Source: Sinorhizobium sp. 6-70 (GTDB lineage: Bacteria; Pseudomonadota; Alphaproteobacteria; Rhizobiales; Rhizobiaceae). Taken from it: a stretch of 37,023 bases of DNA. The notes under the pieces were generated by a model. That model ran no database searches. It saw only the letters and a list, made by a program, of their open reading frames with translations, and was not told the origin of the DNA. Location of the stretch: contig NZ_JASKLS010000015.1 of the NCBI RefSeq assembly GCF_030124375.1, forward strand, positions 114,493 through 151,515, written 5' to 3'. Shown piece by piece: positions 23,938 through 32,624 of the stretch (the stretch's first letter is position 1; each line of letters opens with the position of its first letter). Both the position numbers and the translations under genes were made by a program.

Positions 23938-24954
23938 ATGCTTGCCAGCGACATCTCTGCGCTCAGCCGAAGGCAATTGGGCCGCTCCGGCCTGTCGGCC
24001 GCACCCATCGGGTTGGGCTGCTGGGCGATCGGAGGCCATTTCACTCTCGACGGGAAGCCGGACGGTTGGGGAGAGATTGACGACGAACAGTCGATCCGTG
24101 CCATTCATCTTGGCCTTGAGATGGGGGCGTCTGTGATCGACACCGCCGATGCCTACGGAACCGGGCACAGCGAGGAGGTGATCGGCCGCGCGCTCCGCGG
24201 GCGAAGAGGCGACGCAATCATCGCAACCAAGTTCGGATACACCTATGATCGCGCCGCCCGCGCCCTGGTCGGCACCGATGTCAGCCCCGCCTACATCGAA
24301 CAGGCCTGCGTAGCATCGCTTGCGCGCCTGGCCACCGACTGTATCGACCTCTACCAGATCCATGTCGGGGAGCTTCCGAACGATCAGGCGGATGCGGCCG
24401 GCGAGACGCTTGAAAAGCTGGCGGAGAAAGGTGCCATCCGCTTCTGGGGCTGGAGCACCGACAAAGCCGCCGCCGCGAAGCGAATGGTGAACTTCCCGCA
24501 TTTCGTCGCGGTTCAGCAGGAACTGAACGTCTTCACGGATGGCCCGGACATGCTGGCGATGTGCGAGGGCAACAGTCTCGCCAGCCTCAATCGGTCGCCT
24601 TTGGCGATGGGGTTCCTGAGCGGCAAGTTCGGCCCTCAAACGCAGTTGCCTCCAAGCGACGTGCGCGCGGCCGGTCATAGCTGGGTGCGGTTCTTTGAGG
24701 ATGGACGGCCGCGTGCCGATTATCTCGACCGCCTTGCGCGAATGCGCGAACTCCTCCAAGTCGGAGGTCGGACCTTGGCGCAAGGCGCACTCGGCTGGAT
24801 CCTTGCCCGCTCGCCCAACACCTTTCCGATACCTGGCTTCAAAACCGAGGCGCAGGTGCGTGAAAACCTGACGGCGCTGCAGAAGGGACCGTTACCGGAA
24901 GCGACAATGGCGGAAATCAATGCGCTGCTTGCGAACAGCGCTGATCACAGATGA
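23938..24954 (+). CDS. Aldo/keto reductase
   Basis: 338 residues from ATG 23938 (GGAA upstream). (beta/alpha)8 barrel of the AKR superfamily. The catalytic tetrad is D68 (SVIDTADAYG), Y73, K98 (IIATKFGYT) and H142 (IDLYQIHVGEL). NADPH-site sequences GALGWILARSPNTFPIPGFKTEAQVRENL near the C-terminus are in place. It probably reduces aldehydes or ketones; the N-terminal GLGCWAIGGHF is typical of the AKR11/12-like bacterial branch. It is a separate unit, since a terminator-like hairpin precedes it. Confidence 0.92.
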   Translation: MLASDISALSRRQLGRSGLSAAPIGLGCWAIGGHFTLDGKPDGWGEIDDEQSIRAIHLGLEMGASVIDTADAYGTGHSEEVIGRALRGRRGDAIIATKFGYTYDRAARALVGTDVSPAYIEQACVASLARLATDCIDLYQIHVGELPNDQADAAGETLEKLAEKGAIRFWGWSTDKAAAAKRMVNFPHFVAVQQELNVFTDGPDMLAMCEGNSLASLNRSPLAMGFLSGKFGPQTQLPPSDVRAAGHSWVRFFEDGRPRADYLDRLARMRELLQVGGRTLAQGALGWILARSPNTFPIPGFKTEAQVRENLTALQKGPLPEATMAEINALLANSADHR

Positions 24955-25018
24955 TTTCGCTGCGGAGGGCAGCGCTGCCGCAGTGAGAGCCCGCTCAGCC
25001 GCTGACCTCTCGCGGTTA

Positions 25019-25116
25019 CTGCATGTCTCCTTAGACCGACCTCGATTTAAGGACAAAGACATGCAGCAAGTGCCACAGCGACCTTCGCGCGTCCGATAAG
25101 ACGCGCGGCACTGTAG
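25019..25116 (+). repeat. RIME/ABC-type mosaic repeat
   Basis: Module 1 CTGCATGTCTCC to GACATGCAG with CTCGATTTAAGG in the right arm, a shortened joining segment (CAAGTGC), and module 2 CACAGCGACCTTCGCGCGTCC to GACGCGCGGCACTGTAG. Confidence 0.88.
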
Positions 25117-25193
25117 TCGCGATCGAGACAAGCAAATGGCGCCGGACCCGAGAGATCGGCTCCGGCGCCGCAGAAGATGCCCTTGAAAATCTG

Positions 25194-25207
25194 TTGCATT
25201 TTCGCAA
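25194..25207 (+). promoter_or_regulatory. Candidate NnrR/FNR-type box upstream of a small Cys peptide gene
   Basis: TTGCATTTTCGCAA fits TTG-N8-CAA and is one base from the TTGCG-N4-CGCAA palindrome seen before nnrS/nirK. It lies 103 bp upstream of the 34-codon frame at 25310. The expected -10 region is not convincing, so this is a candidate only. Confidence 0.4.
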
Positions 25208-25309
25208 CGGATCCGGTGTGATTTCTGCAATCCGAAATTGTGCCTTTGCAGATCGGCCGGTCTCGTGTAAGGTGACTTCACTCGCAATTCAAATCAGAGG
25301 AGGCGTGAA

Positions 25310-25414
25310 ATGAATCCTGTTCTCGTGAATGTGCGCCTCTCTGGCGGGTTGGCAGGCAGCGCTACGATGTATCGCACATCGTGCTCATGCCGATTTTGCC
25401 TTCAGGGTCTCTAA
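25310..25414 (+). CDS. Candidate 34-residue peptide with a Cys-x-Cys-x2-Cys motif
   Basis: A small frame starting at ATG 25310 with an excellent ribosome site (GAGGAGG at 25297-25303, six-base spacing) and ending in TAA. The product starts MNPVLVNVRLSGG and ends in TSCSCRFCLQGL, with Cys residues 25, 27 and 30 in a CSCRFC cluster that could bind a metal ion or act as a redox site. No signal peptide. The DUF1127-like gene lies 150 bp downstream. Below the size at which coding potential is reliable from one genome; the ribosome site is the main support. It could instead be a leader peptide. Confidence 0.4.
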   Translation: MNPVLVNVRLSGGLAGSATMYRTSCSCRFCLQGL

Positions 25415-25563
25415 GCCCCTGATTTCTGCCGATTGGCGCTTTCCTATTTTACCTGACGTGACCGGCTGACGGAGCGACTGTTCGCGTTTCCGCGTCCGCA
25501 TCCGCACGTCCATTTGATCTTCGAGAGGACCTGGCCGCCTTGTCGCGCCGGGACGGAAAAATC

Positions 25564-25800
25564 ATGCGTGAAGCACAATTTTTAGTTGTTGATACCCTTG
25601 CCGCCACGGCCGACGACCTGTGCCGAAAATTCGGCATCTGGAAGACGGCGCGTGCGCTGATCCTGGCCGCCTGGAGACACCATCAGATGACGAATCAGGT
25701 TTCCCATCTGTCGGGTCGCATGCGCCGCGATATCGGCCTGCCGGACGGGGAGCGCGGGCTCCTGGAAGCGAAATTCTCGCTTTGGGATGTCCGGCTTTGA
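25564..25800 (+). CDS. DUF1127-like small protein
   Basis: 78 residues from ATG 25564. Its C-terminal half, VSHLSGRMRRDIGLPDGERGLLEAKFSLWDVRL, has the arginine-rich helix and DIGLP-like core of DUF1127 (YjiS-type) proteins. In alphaproteobacteria these proteins bind RNA and affect stress and phosphate physiology. The N-terminal half (AATADDLCRKFGIWKTARALILAAWRHH) is less conserved. An alternative TTG start at 25540 would add eight residues. A GC-rich hairpin follows 34 bp after the stop codon. Confidence 0.65.
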   Translation: MREAQFLVVDTLAATADDLCRKFGIWKTARALILAAWRHHQMTNQVSHLSGRMRRDIGLPDGERGLLEAKFSLWDVRL

Positions 25801-25834
25801 GGTGCCCTCCATCCAGGACGGCAACGGCGATCGG

Positions 25835-25866
25835 GGGTGGAGGGGTGTCCCGGCGCCCCTCCATCC
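25835..25866. terminator. GC-rich terminator-like hairpin after the DUF1127-like gene
   Basis: GGGTGGAGGGG (25835-25845) pairs with CCCCTCCATCC (25856-25866), one G-T wobble, over a 10-nt loop. The word CCTCCATCCAG also occurs just before it at 25805-25815. No T tract. Confidence 0.5.
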
Positions 25867-25925
25867 AGTCTCCGTGCGCCCAGTCTGGAACAATCACAAC
25901 GCATTGTGGCTCAGCGGCCGAGCCG

Positions 25926-26010
25926 CTACGACAGCGCCGCGCGTCTTGTCAGATGCGCAACGGACGCTGTAGCCCTTTGAATTGCTGCATGGTTTTGTCC
26001 TCAAATCAGA
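25926..26010 (-). repeat. RIME/ABC-type mosaic repeat, inverted and partly truncated
   Basis: On the plus strand: CTACGACAGCGCCGCGCGTC (module 2), then GTAGCCCTTTGAATTG, then the left arm CTGCATGGTTTTGTCCTCAAATC of module 1; the right arm is lost. It lies upstream of the triheme cytochrome gene. The rest of 25867-26160 shows no gene. Confidence 0.78.
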
Positions 26011-26160
26011 GAAGATTACGGAGCCGGTGGGACCGACGGATGAGGCGGTCCAACTTCGTTAAGAACACCACGGGCATTCCTGCGCTCACGCGGGCGTCAT
26101 TTCACCATCTCGGAACCGAACGGCCAGTACGGCGTTTCCCACGATCGGCGGAGATCTGCG

Positions 26161-27549
26161 ATGTGGGCCTTGCGGGTGGTGATCGTTTTCGTGGCGGCCA
26201 TAGTTCTGGCCGTTGGTGCTTTCTTTTTTCTGGCATGGCGTTCCGAAATTCCCGAGGACGCCGCGGCAGCGGAAGCCACGTTCGCTCCGGAACTCGTCGC
26301 CAAGGGAGCGCAACTGGCCGCGCTTGGCAATTGCATCGCCTGCCACACTGTTCCTGGAAAACCGGCATTCGCCGGCGGCCTTGCCGTGCCGACGCCTTTC
26401 GGGACGATATACTCCACCAACATTACCCCCGATCGTGAGACCGGCATTGGCGGCTGGAGCGAAGAGGCCTTCCAGCGTGCCATGAACGAAGGCGTCGATC
26501 GCAGGGGCAGCCATCTCTATCCGGCCTTCCCCTATGACCATTTCACGCGTGTCTCTGCGGAGGACAATCGCGCCCTCTATGCCTTCCTGATGACGCGCCC
26601 CGCGGTAAAGGCCGAGGCACCTCGAAACGATCTCCAGTTTCCTCTCACGTATAGGCCCCTGCTCGCCGCCTGGAAGCTCGCTTTCTTCGACAGGGGTGAG
26701 CTCGAACCGGATAGCAGCCAGAGCGAGGCGTGGACGCGCGGGCGCTATCTTGCTGAGGGCCTCGGCCATTGCGGCGCCTGCCACACCCCTCGAAACGCCC
26801 TCGGCGCGGAAGATCGCGACCATTACTTCGGCGGCGGTGAGGCGGAGGGCTGGCAGGCCTACGCGATCAACAAGGATTCGAAGGCGCCGATACCATGGGA
26901 CGAGCAAAGTCTTGCCTTCTACCTTCGCAACGGCTGGCATGAATTCCACGGCGTTTCGCGCGGGCCCATGGCCGAGGTCACGGGCAATCTCTCGGCTCTT
27001 CCGGACAGCGACATCATGGCGATCGCCACCTATGTAACATCGATCATGGGCGATCCCACCCCCGAACGAGGGCAAAGAGCGGCGCAACTGCGCGAGCAGT
27101 TCGAGGGGGACTACCGGGAACAGACGGCCGACAGCCAGAGTTCTCCCGTGAACGCTTCCGGCGGCAGTCCCGGCGAGGCGATCTATGTCGCCGCCTGCGC
27201 AAGCTGCCATGAGGGCCAGCGACGCCAGCCCTTCGGAGGCCTGAACTTCGAACTGAGCACCGCCGTCAACGCGCCGAACCCGCAAAACATCGTCAACGTG
27301 GTGCTGTTCGGTCTTCCGCCGGCGGATGGCGAGGCGAGTGCGGTGATGCCGGCCTTCCGACATCTGCTCAGCGACCAGCAGGTGGCCGACGTTCTGGCCT
27401 ACATGCGCGAGCGGTTCTCCGAGGAGCAGCCTTGGGCCGGCCTCGTAGAACTGATCGCCAATACCCGTTCCGGCGCGCACAGGGTGACCATCCGGCCGTC
27501 GGACGGCATTGAAAGGGCGCCCCACAACGTCGGCGCCGAGGAGGGATGA
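26161..27549 (+). CDS. Membrane-anchored triheme cytochrome c (dehydrogenase electron-acceptor subunit)
   Basis: 462 residues. A single N-terminal membrane segment (residues 3-25) anchors a periplasmic domain with three CxxCH heme sites: C58-I-A-C61-H62, C204-G-A-C207-H208 and C346-A-S-C349-H350. Such triheme proteins are the cytochrome subunits of periplasmic alcohol, gluconate and aldehyde/nicotinate-type dehydrogenases and pass electrons to quinone or oxidases. The stop codon overlaps the start of the (2Fe-2S) gene, so the dehydrogenase it serves is the Mo enzyme downstream. The donor substrate is unknown. Confidence 0.92.
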   Translation: MWALRVVIVFVAAIVLAVGAFFFLAWRSEIPEDAAAAEATFAPELVAKGAQLAALGNCIACHTVPGKPAFAGGLAVPTPFGTIYSTNITPDRETGIGGWSEEAFQRAMNEGVDRRGSHLYPAFPYDHFTRVSAEDNRALYAFLMTRPAVKAEAPRNDLQFPLTYRPLLAAWKLAFFDRGELEPDSSQSEAWTRGRYLAEGLGHCGACHTPRNALGAEDRDHYFGGGEAEGWQAYAINKDSKAPIPWDEQSLAFYLRNGWHEFHGVSRGPMAEVTGNLSALPDSDIMAIATYVTSIMGDPTPERGQRAAQLREQFEGDYREQTADSQSSPVNASGGSPGEAIYVAACASCHEGQRRQPFGGLNFELSTAVNAPNPQNIVNVVLFGLPPADGEASAVMPAFRHLLSDQQVADVLAYMRERFSEEQPWAGLVELIANTRSGAHRVTIRPSDGIERAPHNVGAEEG

Positions 27550-28049
27550 TGGCGATATTGCTGACAGTCAACGGTAGCCCGCACGAGGTCGACATCGATC
27601 CGGCGACGCCTCTGCTCTACGTCCTTCGCGACGAACTTGCCTTGAACGGCGCCAAATACGGCTGCGGGTTAGGCCAGTGCGGTTCCTGCACCGTCGTGGT
27701 GGATGGCGAGGCGGTGCTTTCGTGCATGGTGCCGGTCATGCTGCTGGAAGGCCGCGAAATCACCACCGTCGAAGGCTTGGGCACGATCGACAAGCCGGGG
27801 CCGCTGCAACAAGCGTTCATCGAAGTGCAGGCGGCGCAATGCGGGTACTGCGTTCCAGGCATGATGATGAGCGCGCATGCGCTCCTGCGCCGGAACGCGC
27901 GACCCAGCGACGCGGAGATCCGCGAGGCGCTGGCCACCAATCTCTGTCGTTGCGGTACGCATATGCGGATTCTGGCGGCGATCAGGCGAGCAGGCGAATT
28001 GATGCAGGCTGCGTCGTTGCCCAGACCCGATGAAGGGAGGGCAGGCTGA
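27549..28049 (+). CDS. (2Fe-2S) small subunit of a molybdenum hydroxylase (IorA-like)
   Basis: About 166 residues from ATG 27549 (AGGAGG four bases upstream; ATG 27546 is too close). Two [2Fe-2S] domains: C39, C44, C47, C59 (GCGLGQCGSC, LSC) and C98, C101, C133, C135 (QCGYC, LCRC). The size and sequence match the small subunits of isoquinoline/nicotinate-type dehydrogenases, which lack a separate FAD subunit and hand electrons to a cytochrome c. The stop overlaps the next start (TGATG). It is probably co-exported with the Tat-tagged large subunit, since it carries no signal of its own. Confidence 0.93.
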   Translation: MAILLTVNGSPHEVDIDPATPLLYVLRDELALNGAKYGCGLGQCGSCTVVVDGEAVLSCMVPVMLLEGREITTVEGLGTIDKPGPLQQAFIEVQAAQCGYCVPGMMMSAHALLRRNARPSDAEIREALATNLCRCGTHMRILAAIRRAGELMQAASLPRPDEGRAG

Positions 28050-30301
28050 TGGGCATTCTCCAGCACGGAATCACCCGCCGCAGTGTGATCGCCGGTACCG
28101 GCGGGCTCGTTGTCAGTTTTTCGCTCGGCCGCGCATTTGCCCAGGCGCCCGCGCCGCCGACACCGCCGGCGACGCCACCGGCACCGCCTGCGTCCTTGCC
28201 GGGCAGCCTTGACGACGATCGCTTCCTCGATTCCTGGATCCGGATCGACCCTGACAATTCCGTCACCGTCTTCACCGGCAAGGCGGAGCTCGGCCAGGGC
28301 ATCCGCACCGCCCTTCTGCAGGTTGCCGCCGAGGAGCTGGAGGTGGATCCCGGGGAGATCGAGTTTGTCACGGCGGATACGGGGCGCACGCCCAACGAAG
28401 GATTCACGGCCGGCAGCCAGTCGATGCAAAACAGCGGCACGGCCATCAGGAACGCCGCGGCACAGGTGCGCGCGCTCCTCATCGCGGAAGCCGCCAAGCG
28501 CTTCGGGATCGCGGCGGCGGAGCTCAAGGCCGAAAACAAATCCGTGCTGGCAAAGGATGGGAGAAGCGCGAGCTATGGCGAGCTTGTCTCCGGCCAGATG
28601 CTGCATGTGGAGGCGCAGCCGCAGTCGGCCCTGAAGCAACCCGGGACCTTCCGCGTGATGGGCAAGCCGCTCCCGCGTGTAGACATTCCCGCGAAGGTGA
28701 CGGGCCGGCCTGCCTATGTGCATGATCTGCGCCTGGACGGCATGCTGCATGCGCGCGTCGTGCGTCCGCCGAGCCCGGCGGCCACGTTGATGGAACTCGA
28801 TCAAGGCGCGGCCGAGGCGATGCCGGGCATTGTATCCGTCGTGCGCGACGGCAACTTCCTCGCCGTTGTCGCCGAGAAGGAATTCCAGGCGGTGAACGCC
28901 ATGCGGACGCTGGCCGCGGCTGCGCGGTGGCAGGAGAAGGAGACGCTGCCCGACCAGACCGACCTGCCGTCGACGCTGCAGGGGCTCGAGCGCGAGGTGG
29001 GAACCGTTGCTGAAGCCGGCACGCTCTCGTCCAACGGCAAGGTGTTCGAGGCGACCTATACGCGGCCTTACCAGATCCACGGCTCGATAGGCCCTTCCTG
29101 CGCCGTCGCGCAAATGAAGGCGGATGGGACGTTGGACGTCTGGTCGCACACGCAAGGGGTCTTTCCCGACCGCGAGGCGATCGCCGAGATGCTGGCGATG
29201 CCCGAAGAAAAGGTCCATGTCATCCACATGGAAGGGTCGGGGTGTTATGGGCACAATGGTGCCGACGACGCGGCTGGCGATGCCGCGCTCATTGCCAGCA
29301 AGATTCCTGGCAAGCCGGTGCGCGTCCAGTGGATGCGCGAGCAGGAGCACAGTTGGGAGCCCTATGGCCCGGCGATGCTGATGAAAGTCAGCGCGACACT
29401 CGACGATCAAGGCAGGATCGCGAGTTGGGCCTATGATCTTTGGAGCAACACGCACTCCACGCGTCCCGGCGGTGCCGGAGCGCTGCTCGCAGCGCGCCAC
29501 AAGGCTCAAGCTTTCCAGCCGGAGCCGGCCGAGCTCAGAATCAGTCCCTCCGGCAATGGTGACCGAAACGCCAATCCGCTCTACACCATTCCAAATAAGC
29601 GCGTGCTCTGGCACTTCCTGCCCGACATGCCCTTGCGCGTCTCGGCGCTGCGGGCGCTGGGCGGCTATGCCAATGTCTTTGCGATCGAAAGCACGATCGA
29701 CGAGCTGGCGCTGATGGCCGAAGCCGATCCGGTCGAATTCCGGCTCAGCCACATGGAAGACCCGCGGGCGCGTGCCGTGATCGAACTGGCCGCGGAGCGC
29801 TTCGGCTGGGACAAGGCGAAAATAGCGAGGAATCGCGGACGCGGCTTCGCCTTTGCCCGCTACAAGAACCTCGCCGCCTATCTGGCGGTTGCGATGGAAG
29901 CGGAAGTCGAGCCGGAAACCGGCCGCGTGCGCGTCGTACGCGTCGTCTCCGCCATCGACAGCGGCGAGATCGTCAACCCGGACGGTATCCGCAACCAGAC
30001 GGAGGGCGGCATCCTGCAGTCGATCAGCTGGACGCTCTACGAGGCCGTGGCATTCGACAGGACGAGGATCACCAGCACCGATTGGTCGAGCTATCCGATC
30101 CTTCGGTTTGCGAGCGTCCCGGACAGCGTCGAAGTCAATATCATCGAGCGCCCCGGCGAACCCTTCCTCGGCACCGGCGAGGCGGCCCAGGGACCTGCCG
30201 CGGCAGCTGTCGCCAACGCGATCAGAAATGCCATCGGCAAGCGCCTCTATGATTTGCCATTTACCAGAGACCGAATACGAAACGCCGCTGGACGCGCTTG
30301 A
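28049..30301 (+). CDS. Molybdopterin-binding large subunit, xanthine dehydrogenase family (IorB-like), Tat-exported
   Basis: 750 residues. A twin-arginine signal (ITRRSVIAGTGGLVVSFSLG, residues 8-27) ends at AFAQA, followed by a Pro-rich linker (PAPPTPPATPPAPPA). The molybdopterin-binding fold is seen from GKAELGQGIRTALLQVAAEEL to the C-terminal GTGEAAQGPAAAAVANAIRNA, where the conserved active-site glutamate lies. Two-subunit plus cytochrome organisation matches isoquinoline 1-oxidoreductase and the nicotinate dehydrogenase or aldehyde dehydrogenase group; the substrate could be a heterocycle or an aldehyde. The neighbouring alcohol/formaldehyde genes favour an aldehyde, but this is not decisive. 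No XdhC-type maturation gene is seen. Confidence 0.92.
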   Translation: MGILQHGITRRSVIAGTGGLVVSFSLGRAFAQAPAPPTPPATPPAPPASLPGSLDDDRFLDSWIRIDPDNSVTVFTGKAELGQGIRTALLQVAAEELEVDPGEIEFVTADTGRTPNEGFTAGSQSMQNSGTAIRNAAAQVRALLIAEAAKRFGIAAAELKAENKSVLAKDGRSASYGELVSGQMLHVEAQPQSALKQPGTFRVMGKPLPRVDIPAKVTGRPAYVHDLRLDGMLHARVVRPPSPAATLMELDQGAAEAMPGIVSVVRDGNFLAVVAEKEFQAVNAMRTLAAAARWQEKETLPDQTDLPSTLQGLEREVGTVAEAGTLSSNGKVFEATYTRPYQIHGSIGPSCAVAQMKADGTLDVWSHTQGVFPDREAIAEMLAMPEEKVHVIHMEGSGCYGHNGADDAAGDAALIASKIPGKPVRVQWMREQEHSWEPYGPAMLMKVSATLDDQGRIASWAYDLWSNTHSTRPGGAGALLAARHKAQAFQPEPAELRISPSGNGDRNANPLYTIPNKRVLWHFLPDMPLRVSALRALGGYANVFAIESTIDELALMAEADPVEFRLSHMEDPRARAVIELAAERFGWDKAKIARNRGRGFAFARYKNLAAYLAVAMEAEVEPETGRVRVVRVVSAIDSGEIVNPDGIRNQTEGGILQSISWTLYEAVAFDRTRITSTDWSSYPILRFASVPDSVEVNIIERPGEPFLGTGEAAQGPAAAAVANAIRNAIGKRLYDLPFTRDRIRNAAGRA

Positions 30302-30511
30302 TCGAAGCGCAGGTTTCCACTGGTCAACATCGACTTTCGGCCTAGAAGCGAACCCGCACTCGGCAATTGCCGGGCCCTGAAAACTGTGCGACAAATTCCT
30401 CGCAGTTGTGCTGGAGGAGAGCATGACCGCAATGGGAGAAGAGATATTTCCAATGTAATTTGGAGTTGGTTTTGGCCGCTCGAGAGACTAGGAAATATTG
30501 GGAGGAGTGCC

Positions 30512-31201
30512 ATGTCGCAGACTGCGTTACCCGTCCACTCGCTTTCAATAAAATCGGCCTTGGTGATCGATGATCATCCGCTTTATTGCGACGCCCTGGC
30601 CGCAACGATGGAAAGCACCTTCAAAACGCGTCGAATTCGAACGGCAACTTCGTTGAGCGAAGCGATGCAGCAACTGCGGATGCGGTTCTCGCCCGATCTG
30701 ATCATGCTTGATCTCAATCTGCCCGATGCGTCGGGTCTAAGCGGTTTCCTGAAGATAAAGGAAAAGATGCCCGATATCCCGGTGATCGTCATCTCGGCGA
30801 TCACGTCGAAGGACGTCGTCCAGTCGGTTATTGCGGCCGGTGCTGCGGGCTTCATTCCCAAGGATATGGACCGGCAGAATTTCCAGGAGGCCATGCAGGA
30901 TATCTGGAACGGCAAGACCTATGTGCCGCCCGGCTACGCGATCCCGGCCCGCACCACAGCCACGGATCTGTCGGTGGAAACGATTTCGCGCAAGATCGCC
31001 CATTTGTCGCAGCAGCAGACCCGCATTCTGGGGCTGATCTGCGAGGGGATGCCGAACAAGCTGATCGCCTACGAGATGCAGCTGGCCGAGGCGACCGTCA
31101 AGGCCCATATCACGGCGCTTCTGCGCCGGCTGGGCGTCCACAACCGCACACAGGCGGCGATGCTGGTGCGCGAAGTCTCGATACGCCACAGCCTGCAGTG
31201 A
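30512..31201 (+). CDS. NarL/LuxR-type response regulator
   Basis: 229 residues from ATG 30512 (GGAGG seven bases upstream). Receiver domain 14-130: acidic pair D20-D21 (VIDDHPLY), phosphoacceptor D67 (IMLDLNLPD), S95 and K117 (FIPKD). LuxR-type helix-turn-helix 164-222 (LSQQQTRILGLICEGMPNKLIAYEMQLAEATVKAHI, given as region). It is followed by the FIST and hybrid kinase genes on the same strand, though a 250-bp gap with a repeat lies between. It resembles AgmR/ErbR regulators of PQQ-alcohol dehydrogenase genes in Pseudomonas and is the likely output of the kinase at 32621. Confidence 0.92.
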   Translation: MSQTALPVHSLSIKSALVIDDHPLYCDALAATMESTFKTRRIRTATSLSEAMQQLRMRFSPDLIMLDLNLPDASGLSGFLKIKEKMPDIPVIVISAITSKDVVQSVIAAGAAGFIPKDMDRQNFQEAMQDIWNGKTYVPPGYAIPARTTATDLSVETISRKIAHLSQQQTRILGLICEGMPNKLIAYEMQLAEATVKAHITALLRRLGVHNRTQAAMLVREVSIRHSLQ

Positions 31202-31290
31202 GGCGTGCCGGCACAGGCAATCGGGACTTGAGCATCCCGTATTCGAGTGGAGTCGCCGGAAAACGGATAAGATGCTCTGGAATCAAGGTG

Positions 31291-31436
31291 CTAGAGCGTC
31301 CTTTGCGCGTCCGATTGGACGCGCGGCGCTCTACTGCATGTTTCCTTAAATCGTAGTCGATTTAAGGATAAAAACATGCAGCAATTCAAGGTGCTACAGC
31401 GTCCTTGCGCGTCCGATTGGACGCGCGGCGCTGTAG
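31291..31436 (+). repeat. RIME/ABC-type mosaic repeat, composite copy with two module 2 units
   Basis: A module 2 (CTAGAGCGTCCTTTGCGCGTC to CGCGGCGCTCTA), then a complete module 1 (CTGCATGTTTCC ... ACATGCAG), CAATTCAAGGTG, then a second module 2 (CTACAGCGTCC to CGGCGCTGTAG). The two module 2 units differ by a few bases and share the loop CCGATTGG. The composite ends 18 bp before the FIST start codon. Confidence 0.88.
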
Positions 31437-31454
31437 AAGGAAGGATGACGGCGC

Positions 31455-32624
31455 ATGACGGCTGGCGACGATCTTGACCGCAAACCGGCGGAGGCGGTGC
31501 GGCTTGCCGCATCGCGTGCCGATGACGCGGCCGTTGCGCTTGCCGAGATCAGGCGGCAGCTCGCCACCGCAAGGCCAAGCTTCGTCCTCCTGTTCGTGCC
31601 GAACAGGCTTCAACCCGATGACGTTGCCAAGGCTCTGCGGATGTCGCTGCCAAACACCGTGGTCTTCGGCTGCACGACGGCCGGCCAGATCACGCCGCGG
31701 GGGTATGAAGACGATGCGTTGCTGGCGATCGCCTTCCAGCGGCATCACTTCCGTGTGGCCTCGATCCTGTTCGAACCCATTTCGCCAGTTTCGATCGCCG
31801 ATGTCGTGTCGCAGACGGAGCGGCTCGCCTCGCAGTTCCGTGCGACGCCGGGTCGAAAGCGGCTTGCCCTGGTCTTTGCCGATGGATTGTCCAAACAGGA
31901 GGATATCCTAATGGCAGCCCTGGAGGCGGGCCTGAAGGACATTCCCGTGTTTGGCGGATCGGCCGGCGATGGGTTGCGGTTCGACCGCACGCAGGTTCTG
32001 CGCAATGGCGAGTTCCACAGCAACGCCGCGCTTCTTCTGCTCCTGGAAACCGACCTGGACTTTAGCGGCCTCGGCTTCGATCATTTCCAGCCAACGGAAA
32101 CGCGCATGGTGGTGACCCGCGCTGTCCCGGAGGAGCGGCTGGTCCTGGAAATCAACGGCACACCGGCGGCCGAGGAGTATGCCCGGCTCGTCAAGGTGCC
32201 GGTCAGCGAGTTGTCACCGATGGTTTTCGCCGAGAACCCGGTACTGGTGCGCAACGGCAATCTCTATCATGTTCGGGCGATCCAGCAGATTCACGGCGAA
32301 CATGGCCTCACCTTCCTGTCGGCGATCGACGACGGTCTGCTTTTGAGGCTCGGTCGCGGCAAGGAAATCATCCGCACTCTCGAGACCGGGCTCGCCGTGA
32401 GGGACAAGGACGGTGAGGCGCCCGATTTCATCCTGGGTTTCGACTGCTATCTGCGCAAGCTCGAGATCGAGCGGAAGGGCTTGGACGGCAAGGCGTCCGA
32501 GCAGTTCCGCCAGCATCGGGTCATCGGCTTCAACACTTATGGGGAACAGCATCTCGGCGTGCATGTGAACCAGACCTTTGTCGGCGTCGCATTCTTCCGG
32601 CCGAAGGGAGGCGCGCCGCTGTGA
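31455..32624 (+). CDS. FIST N- and C-domain sensor protein (NosP-like)
   Basis: 389 residues covering a FIST_N domain (about 20-225: SFVLLFVPNRLQPDDVAKALR, VFGCTTAGQITPRGYEDDALLAIAF, VFGGSAGDGLRFD) and a FIST_C domain (about 230-375: VLEINGTPAAEEYARL, ILGFDCYLRKLEIE, GFNTYGEQHLGVHVNQT). FIST domains are small-molecule sensing input modules. NosP proteins of this family bind heme and NO, and are typically encoded beside a hybrid kinase (NahK), as here: the kinase starts inside this gene (GTGA overlap). Candidate heme ligands among the His residues cannot be named from sequence. Cytoplasmic; no signal peptide. Confidence 0.88.
   Translation: MTAGDDLDRKPAEAVRLAASRADDAAVALAEIRRQLATARPSFVLLFVPNRLQPDDVAKALRMSLPNTVVFGCTTAGQITPRGYEDDALLAIAFQRHHFRVASILFEPISPVSIADVVSQTERLASQFRATPGRKRLALVFADGLSKQEDILMAALEAGLKDIPVFGGSAGDGLRFDRTQVLRNGEFHSNAALLLLLETDLDFSGLGFDHFQPTETRMVVTRAVPEERLVLEINGTPAAEEYARLVKVPVSELSPMVFAENPVLVRNGNLYHVRAIQQIHGEHGLTFLSAIDDGLLLRLGRGKEIIRTLETGLAVRDKDGEAPDFILGFDCYLRKLEIERKGLDGKASEQFRQHRVIGFNTYGEQHLGVHVNQTFVGVAFFRPKGGAPL

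Noticed and set aside
22510..24783. 757-codon minus-strand frame over the FAD protein and the aldo/keto reductase
   Set aside because: It spans two convincing genes and their intergenic region, with the composition of an antisense artefact.
27617..30424. 935-codon minus-strand frame over the Fe-S and Mo subunits
   Set aside because: Longest frame in the window, but a shadow of the Mo hydroxylase genes; no domain or signal.
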